A stretch of 49,301 bases of DNA from JACVRW01 sp046735115 (GTDB lineage Bacteria; Actinomycetota; Thermoleophilia; Solirubrobacterales; Thermoleophilaceae), in assembly GCA_046735115.1 (NCBI GenBank), contig JBKPSR010000147.1:1-49301 (forward strand). Direction: 5' to 3'. The notes below the pieces were generated by a model. That model was not told the DNA's origin and did not search any database. It saw nothing but the letters and a program-made list of their open reading frames with translations. Of this stretch, positions 22,695 through 30,636 are shown in pieces. Every line of letters begins with the position of its first letter. Position 1 is the first letter of the stretch. The position numbers were made by a program, and so were the translations under genes.

Positions 22695-23105
22695 GTGTCG
22701 CGCGCGAACGTGGACGTGGTCCGGTCGAGCTTCGAGGCATTGGCGCGCGGCGACTTCGACCAGGCCTTCACGGTCTACGCCCCCGAGGCCGAGTGGCACA
22801 CGGCCGACGACGAGCCCGACTGCGAGACGTATGTGGGCATCCCCGCGCTGCGCGCCCTGATGGATCAGCTGGCAGAGCCATGGACGAACAGGTTCGACGA
22901 CAGGGTGGCCTTCGAGCGCTTCGTCGACTGCGGCGACTGGGTCGTGGTCCCGTGGAGAGCCCGCCTACACGGGAAGGGAAGCGGGATCGACATCGAGCTC
23001 TACGAGACCTACGCCGTGCTCGTGACGGACGGTCGGATCAGGCGCGTCGAGGAGTACCGGACGGTGGAGCAGGCGCTGGAGGCAGCCGGCGGACCCGTCC
23101 AATAG
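22695..23105 (+). CDS. NTF2-like/SnoaL-type small protein
   Basis: A 136-residue cone-shaped NTF2-like fold protein. Evidence is the N-terminal helix VDVVRSSFEALARGDFDQAF, then YAPEAEWHTADDEPDCETYVGI and the strand pattern DWVVVPWRARLHGKGSGI ... YAVLVTDGRIRRVEEYRT. This is the standard SnoaL-like domain, used as an isomerase, hydratase or simple binding protein; no specific substrate can be assigned. The start is GTG 22695; GTG 22680 is an alternative. It is divergent from the OsmC gene, and its stop codon opens a strong hairpin. Confidence 0.8.
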   Translation: MSRANVDVVRSSFEALARGDFDQAFTVYAPEAEWHTADDEPDCETYVGIPALRALMDQLAEPWTNRFDDRVAFERFVDCGDWVVVPWRARLHGKGSGIDIELYETYAVLVTDGRIRRVEEYRTVEQALEAAGGPVQ

Positions 23106-23138
23106 AAACGGCCCCGCCTGGGAGAGCGGAGCCGTTTC
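23105..23138. terminator. Hairpin terminator after the NTF2-like gene
   Basis: GAAACGGC (23105-23112) pairs with GCCGTTTC (23131-23138), extended inward by CCGC/GCGG after one mismatch. It begins at the last base of the TAG stop. Read on the minus strand it ends GCCGTTTCTATT, so it may also terminate the convergent membrane-protein transcript. Confidence 0.65.
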
Positions 23139-23181
23139 TGGGAGGGAGGAGTTCTGCGTATGTGTTCTGTGCGAGGAAGTT

Positions 23182-23541
23182 TCAGGCGGTGCCCGCGCTG
23201 TAGCGCGTCACCGCGGTCATGATCAGCGCCGCCAGGCCGGCGATGGCGAACAGGGCCATCGCCTCCCACTCGCCGTACAGGGCGAAGAGGCCCGCCGAGA
23301 GGATCAGGCCGACCGCCAGCCCGCGGTCGTAGACGGCCTGCGTGGAGAGCGGCAGACTGCCGCGGCTGCCGGGCTCCGTGCCGGCGAGGCCGAGGGCGAG
23401 CGCGAGCGCGCCGACGATGACGCCGGTCACTAGCGCCGCCGCGTCAAGCCCCAGGACGAACGGGACGGCGATCAGAGCGCTGCCGGCGATTACCAGCAGG
23501 GCGTCCCTGAGCGCGTGGTGGATGACATGCGAACCCGTCAT
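23182..23541 (-). CDS. Small four-helix membrane protein, unknown function
   Basis: A 119-residue protein with four predicted membrane helices: about residues 13-33, 35-56, 73-91 and 93-111 (VYDRGLAVGLILSAGLFALYG, then EAMALFAIAGLAALIMTAV). A short polar loop (TEPGSRGSLPLST) separates the two pairs. I do not recognise a specific family; it has the look of small SPW-repeat-like or DUF-type membrane proteins. ATG 23541 has GGAGG very close upstream. A perfect CRP-like palindrome lies 35 bases upstream, which may point to regulation by a Crp/Fnr-type factor. The neighbour upstream on the same strand is crcB. Confidence 0.6.
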   Translation of the reverse strand: MTGSHVIHHALRDALLVIAGSALIAVPFVLGLDAAALVTGVIVGALALALGLAGTEPGSRGSLPLSTQAVYDRGLAVGLILSAGLFALYGEWEAMALFAIAGLAALIMTAVTRYSAGTA

Positions 23542-23575
23542 CTCCTCCGAGGCTACGCCGGTGCCCGGGGCCGTG

Positions 23576-23591
23576 TGTGACGTCGCTCACA
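23576..23591. promoter_or_regulatory. Perfect CRP/FNR-type palindrome
   Basis: TGTGACGTCGCTCACA: perfect TGTGA-N6-TCACA half-sites. It sits between the 3' end of crcB and the start of the small membrane protein (both minus strand), centred about 42 bases before that ATG, a typical position for a Crp/GlxR activator or repressor site. Confidence 0.5.
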
Positions 23592-23600
23592 GACCCCCGG

Positions 23601-23957
23601 CTATGCCAGCTTCCGGCCCAGCGCGTAGCCCGCCGTCGCCGCCGCGACGCCGCCCACCACCGAGGCGAGGACGTACCAGGCGGCGCGGCCCGGCTCGCCG
23701 GCGTCCACCTCCAGCACGATCTGAACCGAGAAGGTCGAGAAGGTCGTGAAGCCGCCCAGGAAGCCGACCCCGAGCGCCTCGCGAACGTCCCGGTCGAACC
23801 AGTGCTCGGCGACGAGCAGGCCCAGCAGGAAGCTGCCCGCGATGTTGATGCCCACGGTCGACCACACGAGCGCGTCGCTGTGCAGCGTGAGGCGCGAGAC
23901 GCCGTAGCGCGCCAGGACGCCGAGCGTGCCGGCGATGCCTACGAGGGCAGTCGTCAT
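23601..23957 (-). CDS. crcB: CrcB/Fluc fluoride channel subunit
   Basis: A 118-residue protein with four membrane helices, the standard CrcB length. Diagnostic pieces: GTLGVLARYGVSRLTL, GINIAGSFLLGLLV (conserved Asn in the pore helix) and GFLGGFTTFSTFSVQIV (the GGxTTFSTF signature with the Phe box). It forms a dual-topology dimeric fluoride channel that exports fluoride. Only one subunit gene is present, consistent with a homodimer. ATG 23957 is chosen; open frame upstream is antisense to tlyA. No fluoride riboswitch is recognisable in the short upstream region. Confidence 0.95.
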   Translation of the reverse strand: MTTALVGIAGTLGVLARYGVSRLTLHSDALVWSTVGINIAGSFLLGLLVAEHWFDRDVREALGVGFLGGFTTFSTFSVQIVLEVDAGEPGRAAWYVLASVVGGVAAATAGYALGRKLA

Positions 23958-23981
23958 GGCGGACAGTTCGCCGTCGCCGGG

Positions 23982-23987
23982 TACTCT
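23982..23987 (+). promoter_or_regulatory. -10 box of tlyA
   Basis: TACTCT with 7 bases to GTG 23995, fitting leaderless transcription of the tlyA-nadK unit. Confidence 0.5.
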
Positions 23988-23994
23988 CCCGCGC

Positions 23995-24783
23995 GTGGCC
24001 AAGCGGCGGCTCGACACCCTGCTCGCCGAGCGCGGCCTATACGAGTCGCGCTCGCGTGCGGCGGCAGCCGTGATCGCCGGGGACGTCCGCGTGGGCGACC
24101 GCCCCGCGACCAAGCCGGGTGAGCTGGTAGCCGACGAGGTCGAGCTCGTCGTGGCGGAGGCGCCGCCGTACGTGTCTCGCGGGGGCCGGAAGCTCGCGAA
24201 CGCGCTCGATGCCCTCGGCCTCGACCCCGCCGGCCGTGGCGCGCTCGATGTCGGCGCCTCCACCGGCGGCTTTACGGATGTGTTGCTCCAGCGCGGAGCG
24301 GCGTCGGTGATCGCGCTCGACGTCGCCTACGGGGAGCTCCACTGGCGGCTCCGGAACGACGAGCGGGTGACGGTGATCGAGCGACGGAACGCGCGCTTGC
24401 TTGCCCCTGGCGAGCTCCCGTACGAGCCGGATCTCGTCGTTGCGGACCTCTCGTTCATCTCGCTCACGAAGGTGCTGCCCGCGCTGGTCGGGGTGGCCGC
24501 TCGGAGCTTCGACCTGCTGGCCATGATCAAGCCGCAGTTCGAGGTGGGCCGGGAGCGTGTCGGTAAGGGTGGCGTCGTGCGCTCGGCGGACGATCGGCGT
24601 TCGGCGCTCGTGAGCGTGGGCGAGTTCTCGCGCTCGGAGCTCGGCCTGTCGGTCCTCGCCTATGCCCCCTCGGGGCTGCCCGGGCCGGCGGGCAACCGCG
24701 AGACGTTCGTGTGGCTTGCTGAGCCAGGCCGGAAGGACGGGCTGGAGGACATCGAGGCGGCCGCGCGAAGGGCGGAGCCGTGA
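23995..24783 (+). CDS. tlyA: TlyA family rRNA (cytidine-2'-O)-methyltransferase
   Basis: A 262-residue protein with an N-terminal S4 RNA-binding domain (KRRLDTLLAERGLYESRSRA) and an FtsJ-like methyltransferase domain: SAM motif DVGASTGGFTDVLLQRGA, catalytic-type residues in VVADLSFISLTKVLPAL, and MIKPQFEVGRERVGKGGVVR. TlyA methylates 16S C1409 and, in mycobacteria, 23S C1920, which affects capreomycin sensitivity. GTG 23995 gives the canonical N-terminus. It overlaps nadK by 4 bases. The tlyA-nadK-recN order is conserved in actinobacteria. Confidence 0.95.
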   Translation: MAKRRLDTLLAERGLYESRSRAAAAVIAGDVRVGDRPATKPGELVADEVELVVAEAPPYVSRGGRKLANALDALGLDPAGRGALDVGASTGGFTDVLLQRGAASVIALDVAYGELHWRLRNDERVTVIERRNARLLAPGELPYEPDLVVADLSFISLTKVLPALVGVAARSFDLLAMIKPQFEVGRERVGKGGVVRSADDRRSALVSVGEFSRSELGLSVLAYAPSGLPGPAGNRETFVWLAEPGRKDGLEDIEAAARRAEP

Positions 24784-25625
24784 AGAGCCTGGCGGTGTTC
24801 ACGCACGCGCGGCCAGAACAGACGGGCGAGGCGCTCCGCCGCGTGGTCCAGCTCGCCCGCGAGGCCGAGTGGGAGATCCGTCTCCCGGAGACCGAGGTGG
24901 AGAAGCACGGCATCGACCCGCAGGACGGCCTCGTCGTCGGCGACCCGGCCGACGACACCGACCTCGCCGTCGTGCTCGGCGGCGACGGGACGATCCTCTC
25001 GACTCTGCGGCTCTACGCCCACCGCGACGTGCCCGTGTTCGCGGTGAACTTCGGGACGATTGGCTTCCTGGCGACGATCGAGCCTGTGGAGCTGGACGCC
25101 GGAATGCGGCTCGCCCTCGACGGCGGGTTCGACCTGATGGACATGCCCGGCCTCGTGGCCCGGACGAGCGACGGAGACGAGATCGCCATGAACGACGTCT
25201 CCTTCCACCGCCAGCGCAGCGGCCGCGTGGCGGAGCTCGCGTACTCGGTCGAGGGCGAGCAGCTCGGCGAGGTGCGCTGCGACGGACTGGTGGTGGCCAC
25301 TCCAGCGGGGTCGACGGGCTACAACCTCGCCAACGGCGGGCCGGTCTTGGCATGGGGTGTGGAGGGCTACGTCGTCTCGTTCATCGCTCCGCATACGCTC
25401 ACCGCGCGCGCCCTCGTGGTCGCGCCGGGGGACGAGCTTGCGGTGAGGAACCGCTCCCGTGAGGAGGACGTCGAGATGACCACGGACGGCCGCAGCGTCT
25501 GCGTCCTCCCGCGCGAGGACACGATCTCGATCCGCTTCGAGCCGCGCTGCGCCCTGCTCGCCCAGCTGCCCGGCGCGACCTTCTACCACCGCCTGCGCGA
25601 CAAGTTCGGACGCCTCGCCTACTAG
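24780..25625 (+). CDS. nadK: NAD kinase
   Basis: A 281-residue NAD+ kinase that makes NADP+. The catalytic motif VVLGGDGTILSTLR (GGDGT) is followed by VNFGTIGFLA, the NDV motif MNDVSFHRQ (family consensus NE), and ATPAGSTGYNLANGGPV. The C-terminal beta-sandwich ends FYHRLRDKFGRLAY. Length is typical. The GTGA overlap with tlyA suggests coupling. No missing residues noted. Confidence 0.96.
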   Translation: MKSLAVFTHARPEQTGEALRRVVQLAREAEWEIRLPETEVEKHGIDPQDGLVVGDPADDTDLAVVLGGDGTILSTLRLYAHRDVPVFAVNFGTIGFLATIEPVELDAGMRLALDGGFDLMDMPGLVARTSDGDEIAMNDVSFHRQRSGRVAELAYSVEGEQLGEVRCDGLVVATPAGSTGYNLANGGPVLAWGVEGYVVSFIAPHTLTARALVVAPGDELAVRNRSREEDVEMTTDGRSVCVLPREDTISIRFEPRCALLAQLPGATFYHRLRDKFGRLAY

Positions 25626-25662
25626 AGCGTTACGGGACAAGGGCTCCGTCGGGGGGCGCTGG

Positions 25663-25668
25663 TACACC
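25663..25668 (+). promoter_or_regulatory. -10 box of recN
   Basis: TACACC with 6 bases to GTG 25675. No LexA box is present here, unlike recN in many bacteria where it is SOS-induced. Confidence 0.35.
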
Positions 25669-25674
25669 TGCGGG

Positions 25675-27435
25675 GTGCTGCTGGAGCTGCGCATCGAGAA
25701 CCTGCTCCTGATCGGGCGAGCCGAGCTGCGGCCCGGCCAGGGCCTGACGGCGATCACGGGGGAGACGGGAGCAGGGAAGACCGTGCTCGCGCACGCGCTG
25801 GACCTGCTCCTCGGCGGGAAGCCAAGACCAGGGATAGTGCGGCCGGGAGCGCCCGAGGCGTACGTCGAGGGGGTTTTCGAGCTCCCGCCGGGGCTCCTGG
25901 ACGAGCCGGAGTTCGCGGATCTGGGCGAGCGGGTGGGAGAGGAGCTGGACGAGATCGTCGTCGCCCGCCGGGTGAGCGCCGAGGGCCGCACGCGCGCGTT
26001 CGTGCAGGGACGGTCGGCCACGGCGGCGGACCTCGCGGCCCTCGGAGGCCGGCTGGTCGCCTTCTTCGGCCAGCACGAGCACCGGAAGCTCACGCTGGCC
26101 TCGGCGCAGCTGGACCTGCTCGACGGGTTCTGCGGCCGCGGGCACGTGGAGGTGTGCGCGGCGCTGGCGGACGTGCACACGCGCGTGCGGGCGCTCGAGC
26201 GGGCCCTGGGCGAGCTGCGCGAGCGCGCCGGCACGCGCGACCGGGACCTCGACCTGCTCGCCTTCGAGATCGAGGAGATCGAGGCGCTGAACCCGAGCGA
26301 GGAGGAGAAAGCCGCGCTGGTCGCGGAGCGGTCGCGCCTGCGGGAGCTCGACGGCCTGCTGGCGGCCGCGGGAGCGGGGGCTGAGGCGATCGCGCCGAGC
26401 GGGGATGGTGGCGGCTTCGGGTCGGGAGGCGGCGTGGCAGGAGGCTCCGGCGTCGCCGGTCTCCTCGCCGAGGCGGAGCGGCTGGCCGAGCCGGTCGCGG
26501 CGGCCGACCCCGAGCTGGGCGCGCTCGCCGAACGGCTCGCCGCGTTGCGCCTGGAGGCCGAGGAGCTCGGCGCGGACCTCCGCCGCTACGCCGACTCGCT
26601 CGAGGCCGAGCCGGGCAGGCTCGACGTCGTCGAGGAGCGGCTCGACGTCTACGACCGCTTGGAGCGGAAGCACGGTGGCAGCGTCGCGGCCGTGCTCGCC
26701 CACGGGGAGCGCTGCCGCGCCGAGCGTGCGCGGCTGGAGCAGGCCGAGGTCGAGACCGAGCGCGCCGAGGCGGCTCTGGCCGAGGCCCTCGCCGAGCGCG
26801 ACAGGCTGGCGAAGAGCGTGACTGCCGCGCGACAGAAGGCCGCGCCGAACCTGGCGGAGCGGGTGCGCGAGGAGCTCGACGCGCTCGCGATGGAGGGGGC
26901 GCAGTTCGAAGTGGTGCTGGAGCCGCGGGCGCAGCCCGCCGGCGGTGCCCGCGTAAACAGCGGCGGGGAGCCGACCGCGGCGATCGGCCCGGCCGGCGCC
27001 GAGCGCGTCGAGTTCATGCTCGCGCCCAATCCGGGGGTTCCGGCGGCTCCGATCCGCGACGCCGCCTCGGGCGGGGAGCTGTCGCGGGTGATGCTCGCGC
27101 TGATGACGGTCGCGGGCGCGGGGGAGTCGCGCACACTCGTGTTCGACGAGGTCGACGCCGGCGTCGGCGGCCAGACCGCTCGCGCCGTTGGCGAGCGGCT
27201 CCGCGCTTTGGGCGAAGGGCGCCAGGTGCTCTGCATCACGCACCTCCCTCAGATCGCCGCGCTGGCGAGCACGCACTTCCGGATCGAGAAATCCGCGGAG
27301 ACCGACACGGCGCTCACGACCGTCGAGGCACTCGAGGGAGACGGGGTCGTCGAAGAGCTGTGCCGGATGCTCGGCGCCGAGGCATCCGACACCGCGGCTC
27401 GCCGCCACGCGGAGGAGCTGCTGGCGGCGGCGTGA
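25675..27435 (+). CDS. recN: DNA repair protein RecN
   Basis: A 586-residue SMC-like ATPase for double-strand break repair. Walker A is ITGETGAGKTVLAHALDLLLGG, with the Q-loop region FFGQHEHRKLTLASAQLDLLDGF. A central coiled coil covers about residues 165-425, rich in Arg/Glu/Ala. The C-terminal half carries the ABC signature AASGGELSRVMLAL, Walker B TLVFDEVDAGVGGQTA and the H-loop CITHLPQIAA. The coiled coil contains a Gly/Ser-rich stretch (SGDGGGFGSGGGVAGGSGVA), longer than usual. Start GTG 25675. Between recN and pyrG lie 61 bases. Confidence 0.95.
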   Translation: MLLELRIENLLLIGRAELRPGQGLTAITGETGAGKTVLAHALDLLLGGKPRPGIVRPGAPEAYVEGVFELPPGLLDEPEFADLGERVGEELDEIVVARRVSAEGRTRAFVQGRSATAADLAALGGRLVAFFGQHEHRKLTLASAQLDLLDGFCGRGHVEVCAALADVHTRVRALERALGELRERAGTRDRDLDLLAFEIEEIEALNPSEEEKAALVAERSRLRELDGLLAAAGAGAEAIAPSGDGGGFGSGGGVAGGSGVAGLLAEAERLAEPVAAADPELGALAERLAALRLEAEELGADLRRYADSLEAEPGRLDVVEERLDVYDRLERKHGGSVAAVLAHGERCRAERARLEQAEVETERAEAALAEALAERDRLAKSVTAARQKAAPNLAERVREELDALAMEGAQFEVVLEPRAQPAGGARVNSGGEPTAAIGPAGAERVEFMLAPNPGVPAAPIRDAASGGELSRVMLALMTVAGAGESRTLVFDEVDAGVGGQTARAVGERLRALGEGRQVLCITHLPQIAALASTHFRIEKSAETDTALTTVEALEGDGVVEELCRMLGAEASDTAARRHAEELLAAA

Positions 27436-27472
27436 GCCCGCGGGCGGGCCAATCGTCCGCCGGGCAGGTGAG

Positions 27473-27478
27473 TACACT
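27473..27478 (+). promoter_or_regulatory. Possible -10 box of pyrG
   Basis: TACACT 18 bases before ATG 27497; if used, the mRNA would have a short leader of about 12 bases. Confidence 0.3.
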
Positions 27479-27496
27479 GGACTTCCCAGAGACTTG

Positions 27497-29179
27497 ATGC
27501 CGCAGAGCCGCCCGGAAACCCGCTTCATCTTCATCACCGGCGGCGTCGTCTCCGCACTTGGGAAGGGCATCGCCGCAGCGTCGTTGGGCCGGCTCCTGGT
27601 CGCTCGCGGGCTGTCCGTGACGATCCAGAAGTTCGACCCGTACATCAACGTGGACCCGGGCACGATGAGCCCGTTCCAGCACGGGGAGGTGTTCGTCACG
27701 GAGGACGGGGCGGAGACCGACCTCGACCTCGGCCACTACGAGCGCTTCACCGACACGAACACGAGCCGCGCGTCGAACGCCACAGCCGGCGCGATCTACA
27801 ACTCGGTGATCAGGCGCGAGCGCCGCGGCGACTACCTCGGCGGCACCGTCCAGGTGATCCCGCACATCACCGACGAGATCAAGAACCGGATCAAGCTGGT
27901 CGCAGAGTCGAGCGACGTGGACATCGTCATCACCGAGATAGGCGGCACGGTGGGCGACATCGAGTCGCTGCCGTTCCTCGAGGCGCTGCGCCAGTTCCAC
28001 TCCGAGGTCGGGCGCGACCGCTGCATGTTCGTCCACCTGACGCTCGTGCCGTTCCTCGGCAACGCGGGCGAGCTGAAGACGAAGCCCACCCAGCACTCCG
28101 TGCAGGAGCTGCGCCGGATCGGCATCCAGCCGGATATGGTGATGTGCCGCTCCGAGGAGCAGCTCGGCGGCGACATCCGCGAGAAGATCGCGCTGTTCGC
28201 GAACCTGCCGGTGAGCTCGGTGGTGTCGGCGCGCGACGTCGACTCCATCTACAAAGTGCCGCTCGAGTTCGCGCGCGAGGGCGTCGACGAGGTCGTGCTG
28301 AAGCACTTCCGCATCGAGCTGCCGCCCCCGGACCTCACGGACTGGGAGGGGCTCGTCGAGCGCGTCGAGTCGGCGACGGACCCGGTTCGCATCGCGCTCG
28401 TCGGCAAGTACAACCAGCTGGCCGACGCGTACCTGTCCGTGATCGAGGCGCTGAACCACGCGGGTTCGCACCACGGCGGACGGGTGGAGGTCGTCTGGGT
28501 CGACAGCGAGCGGCTCACCGAGTCCGAGGTGGCCGAGCAGCTCGCCACCTGCGACGGCATCCTCGTCCCCGGCGGCTTCGGAGTGCGCGGGATCGAGGGC
28601 AAGATCCAGGCGGCACGGTACGCCCGTGAGAACGAGCTGCCCTACCTCGGCATCTGCCTGGGGATGCAAATCGCCGTCGCCGAGTTCGCCCGGCACGAGG
28701 CCGGGATGGACGGTGCGAATTCGACCGAGTTCGATCCGGAGACGCCCTACCCGGTGATCGACCTCCTGCCGGAGCAGAAGGAGGTTCGCGACATGGGCGG
28801 GACGATGCGCCTGGGCGCGGACCCGGTGAAGCTGCACGACGACACGCGCGCCAGGGAGATCTACGGCGAGGCCGTGATCTACGAGCGCCACCGCCACCGC
28901 TACGAGGTGAACAACCACCTGCGAAAGCGCCTCGAGCACGCCGGGCTCGTGTTCAGCGGCACGTCGCCGGACGACCGTCTGGTCGAGGTGATCGAGCTTC
29001 CGGAGCACCCGTTCTTCGTCGCCTCGCAGTACCACCCGGAGTTCAAGTCCCGCCCGCTGCGCCCGCAGCCGCTGTTCCGCGAGTTCGTGGGCGCCGCGCT
29101 CGAGTTGGCCCGGAGCCGCGGACGCACCGCGCACGCGCCCGAGGTCGAGCCGGAAGTGCGCGCCGAGTCGCGCGCCTAG
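27497..29179 (+). CDS. pyrG: CTP synthase
   Basis: A 560-residue enzyme that aminates UTP to CTP using glutamine. The N-terminal amidoligase domain has FITGGVVSALGKGIAAASLG, KFDPYINVDPGTMSPFQHGE, ETDLDLGHYERF and the IGGTVGDIES motif. The C-terminal class I glutamine amidotransferase domain has the oxyanion PGGFGVRG, nucleophile Cys in LGICLGMQIAV, and the His-x-Glu pair in QYHPEFKSRP. Typical length plus a poorly conserved Arg/Glu tail of about 25 residues. ATG 27497 is chosen over upstream open frame overlapping recN. Confidence 0.97.
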   Translation: MPQSRPETRFIFITGGVVSALGKGIAAASLGRLLVARGLSVTIQKFDPYINVDPGTMSPFQHGEVFVTEDGAETDLDLGHYERFTDTNTSRASNATAGAIYNSVIRRERRGDYLGGTVQVIPHITDEIKNRIKLVAESSDVDIVITEIGGTVGDIESLPFLEALRQFHSEVGRDRCMFVHLTLVPFLGNAGELKTKPTQHSVQELRRIGIQPDMVMCRSEEQLGGDIREKIALFANLPVSSVVSARDVDSIYKVPLEFAREGVDEVVLKHFRIELPPPDLTDWEGLVERVESATDPVRIALVGKYNQLADAYLSVIEALNHAGSHHGGRVEVVWVDSERLTESEVAEQLATCDGILVPGGFGVRGIEGKIQAARYARENELPYLGICLGMQIAVAEFARHEAGMDGANSTEFDPETPYPVIDLLPEQKEVRDMGGTMRLGADPVKLHDDTRAREIYGEAVIYERHRHRYEVNNHLRKRLEHAGLVFSGTSPDDRLVEVIELPEHPFFVASQYHPEFKSRPLRPQPLFREFVGAALELARSRGRTAHAPEVEPEVRAESRA

Positions 29180-29230
29180 CACCGGGAGCGCGCCGCGTCA
29201 CGCGCCTAGCGACCCAGAGCGCGCCGAGCT
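29171..29230. repeat. 30-bp imperfect tandem duplication at the pyrG stop
   Basis: CGCGCCTAGC(A/GA)CC...GAGCGCGCCG occurs at 29171-29200 and 29201-29230. The first copy contains the pyrG TAG stop; the second ends at the promoter box of the next gene. The copies agree apart from one indel and a few substitutions. Confidence 0.55.
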
Positions 29231-29236
29231 TAGAGT
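29231..29236 (+). promoter_or_regulatory. -10 box of the MBL-rhodanese gene
   Basis: TAGAGT with 7 bases to ATG 29244, a clear leaderless arrangement. Confidence 0.5.
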
Positions 29237-29243
29237 TGGGCGG

Positions 29244-30626
29244 ATGATCTTCCGCCAGCTGATCCACGACGACCTCGGCTGCGCCAGCTACCTGATCGGC
29301 GACGAGGACGCCGGCGTGGCGGCGGTGGTGGACCCGAAGCTGGACATCGGCGAGTACCTGCGGCTGGCGCGATTCCTGGACGTCCAGATCGAGCACATCC
29401 TCGAGACGCACAATCACGCCGATCACGTGTCGGGTCACGGAAGGCTGGCGGCGGCGACCGGTGCGATCATCCACATCCACCGCGAGGCCGCGCCGGACTA
29501 CGCGCACGAGCCGTTCGACGACGGCTGGAGCCTGCGGCTCGGCGTCGTCACGGTGCGAGCGATCCACACGCCGGGCCACCGGCCCGAGCACACCGCGTTC
29601 GCGCTCATTCACGACGACCGGACGGGCAACCCGTGGGCGGTCCTCACCGGCGACACCCTCTTTGTGGGCGACATCGCTCGTCCGGATCTCGCAGTCGACA
29701 AGACGGAGGGCGCGCGCGGCATTTTCCGGTCGCTACACGAGCGGCTTCTGTCGCTGCCAGATACCTGCGAACTATGGCCCGGGCACCTAGGGGGCTCGAT
29801 GTGCGGCGGGCCCGGCATGGACCTGAAGACCTCATCCACGATCGGATTCGAGCGCGCCAACCAGCCGATGCTGCGGCTCAAGGACGAGGACGAGTTCGTG
29901 CGCGTGGCCATCGACTCGCTCGGCCCCCAGCCGCCGAACTTCCAGAACATCGTCGCGCTCAACAGGGGCCCGCTCGTCATGGAAACGGTCGACGCCCACC
30001 CGCTCACGCCGCGCCAGGTGTGGCAGGCCGAGCGCGACGGCGCGCTCGTGGTAGACGTGCGAACGGAGCTCCAGTTCGACGAGGCGCACATTCCGTTTGC
30101 GGTGTGCATAACGGCGCTCCGGGGCGGCTTCGGCTCGAGGCTCGCCTGGCTCGCCGACCCCGAGCAGCCGCTCGTGCTGGTGGGGCGCGACGACCAGGAC
30201 GCCCGCGACGCCGCGGAGCTCGCTGGCGCTGTCGGCCTCACAAACGTCGCGGGCTACCTCGCCGGCGGGATGACGTCCTGGCGCGAGGAGAACCAGCCGG
30301 TCAGCCGGGTGGAGCGGATGACGATCGCCGAGCTGCACGAGCGCTGGGAGCGCGACTCGGGCGCGATCCAGGTCCTGGACGTCCGCGAGCGCATCGAGTG
30401 GGACGAGGGACACATCCCCGGCTCGACGCACATGCCCTACCACGACATCCGAAGCATGCCCGAAGGGTTCGACGCCGAGCGCCCGATCGCGGCAGTGTGC
30501 GGGACCGGCCAGCGTTCCGCCGTGGCGGCCAGCCTCCTGAAGCGCCTCGGGGCGAACGACGTGATCCACGTGGTCGAGGGCGGCGTCCCGCGCTGGCAGC
30601 GCGAGGGCTGGCCGGTCGAGCGATAG
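29244..30626 (+). CDS. MBL-fold/rhodanese fusion, ETHE1-like persulfide dioxygenase
   Basis: A 460-residue fusion. Residues 1-240 are a metallo-beta-lactamase domain with ETHNHADHVSGH, HTPGHRPEH, LTGDTLFVGD and LWPGHLGGS, the pattern of ETHE1-type non-haem-iron persulfide dioxygenases. Two rhodanese domains follow. The first (about 255-350) lacks the active Cys (loop VLVGRDDQDAR). The second (about 360-460) has AAVCGTGQRSAVAA with an active-site Cys. The protein would oxidise glutathione- or bacillithiol/mycothiol-type persulfide and move sulfane sulfur. Start ATG 29244. The TAG stop doubles as the -10 box of the next gene. Confidence 0.9.
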   Translation: MIFRQLIHDDLGCASYLIGDEDAGVAAVVDPKLDIGEYLRLARFLDVQIEHILETHNHADHVSGHGRLAAATGAIIHIHREAAPDYAHEPFDDGWSLRLGVVTVRAIHTPGHRPEHTAFALIHDDRTGNPWAVLTGDTLFVGDIARPDLAVDKTEGARGIFRSLHERLLSLPDTCELWPGHLGGSMCGGPGMDLKTSSTIGFERANQPMLRLKDEDEFVRVAIDSLGPQPPNFQNIVALNRGPLVMETVDAHPLTPRQVWQAERDGALVVDVRTELQFDEAHIPFAVCITALRGGFGSRLAWLADPEQPLVLVGRDDQDARDAAELAGAVGLTNVAGYLAGGMTSWREENQPVSRVERMTIAELHERWERDSGAIQVLDVRERIEWDEGHIPGSTHMPYHDIRSMPEGFDAERPIAAVCGTGQRSAVAASLLKRLGANDVIHVVEGGVPRWQREGWPVER

Positions 30627-30629
30627 CGT
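30624..30629 (+). promoter_or_regulatory. -10 box of the M20 peptidase gene
   Basis: TAGCGT, whose first three bases are the stop codon of the MBL-rhodanese gene, with 7 bases to GTG 30637. Confidence 0.45.
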
Positions 30630-30636
30630 TCGCTCC

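Noticed and set aside
23979..23984. Second SigB-like GGGTAC box before tlyA
   Set aside because: No acceptable GGTTT-type -35 at 14-17 bases; the ordinary TACTCT box explains the start.
23958..23994. Fluoride riboswitch before crcB
   Set aside because: Only 37 bases lie between the divergent crcB and tlyA starts; no pseudoknot pattern typical of the crcB motif was seen.
25640..25675. LexA box before recN
   Set aside because: No GAAC-N4-GTTC in the region, so SOS control of recN is not supported here.
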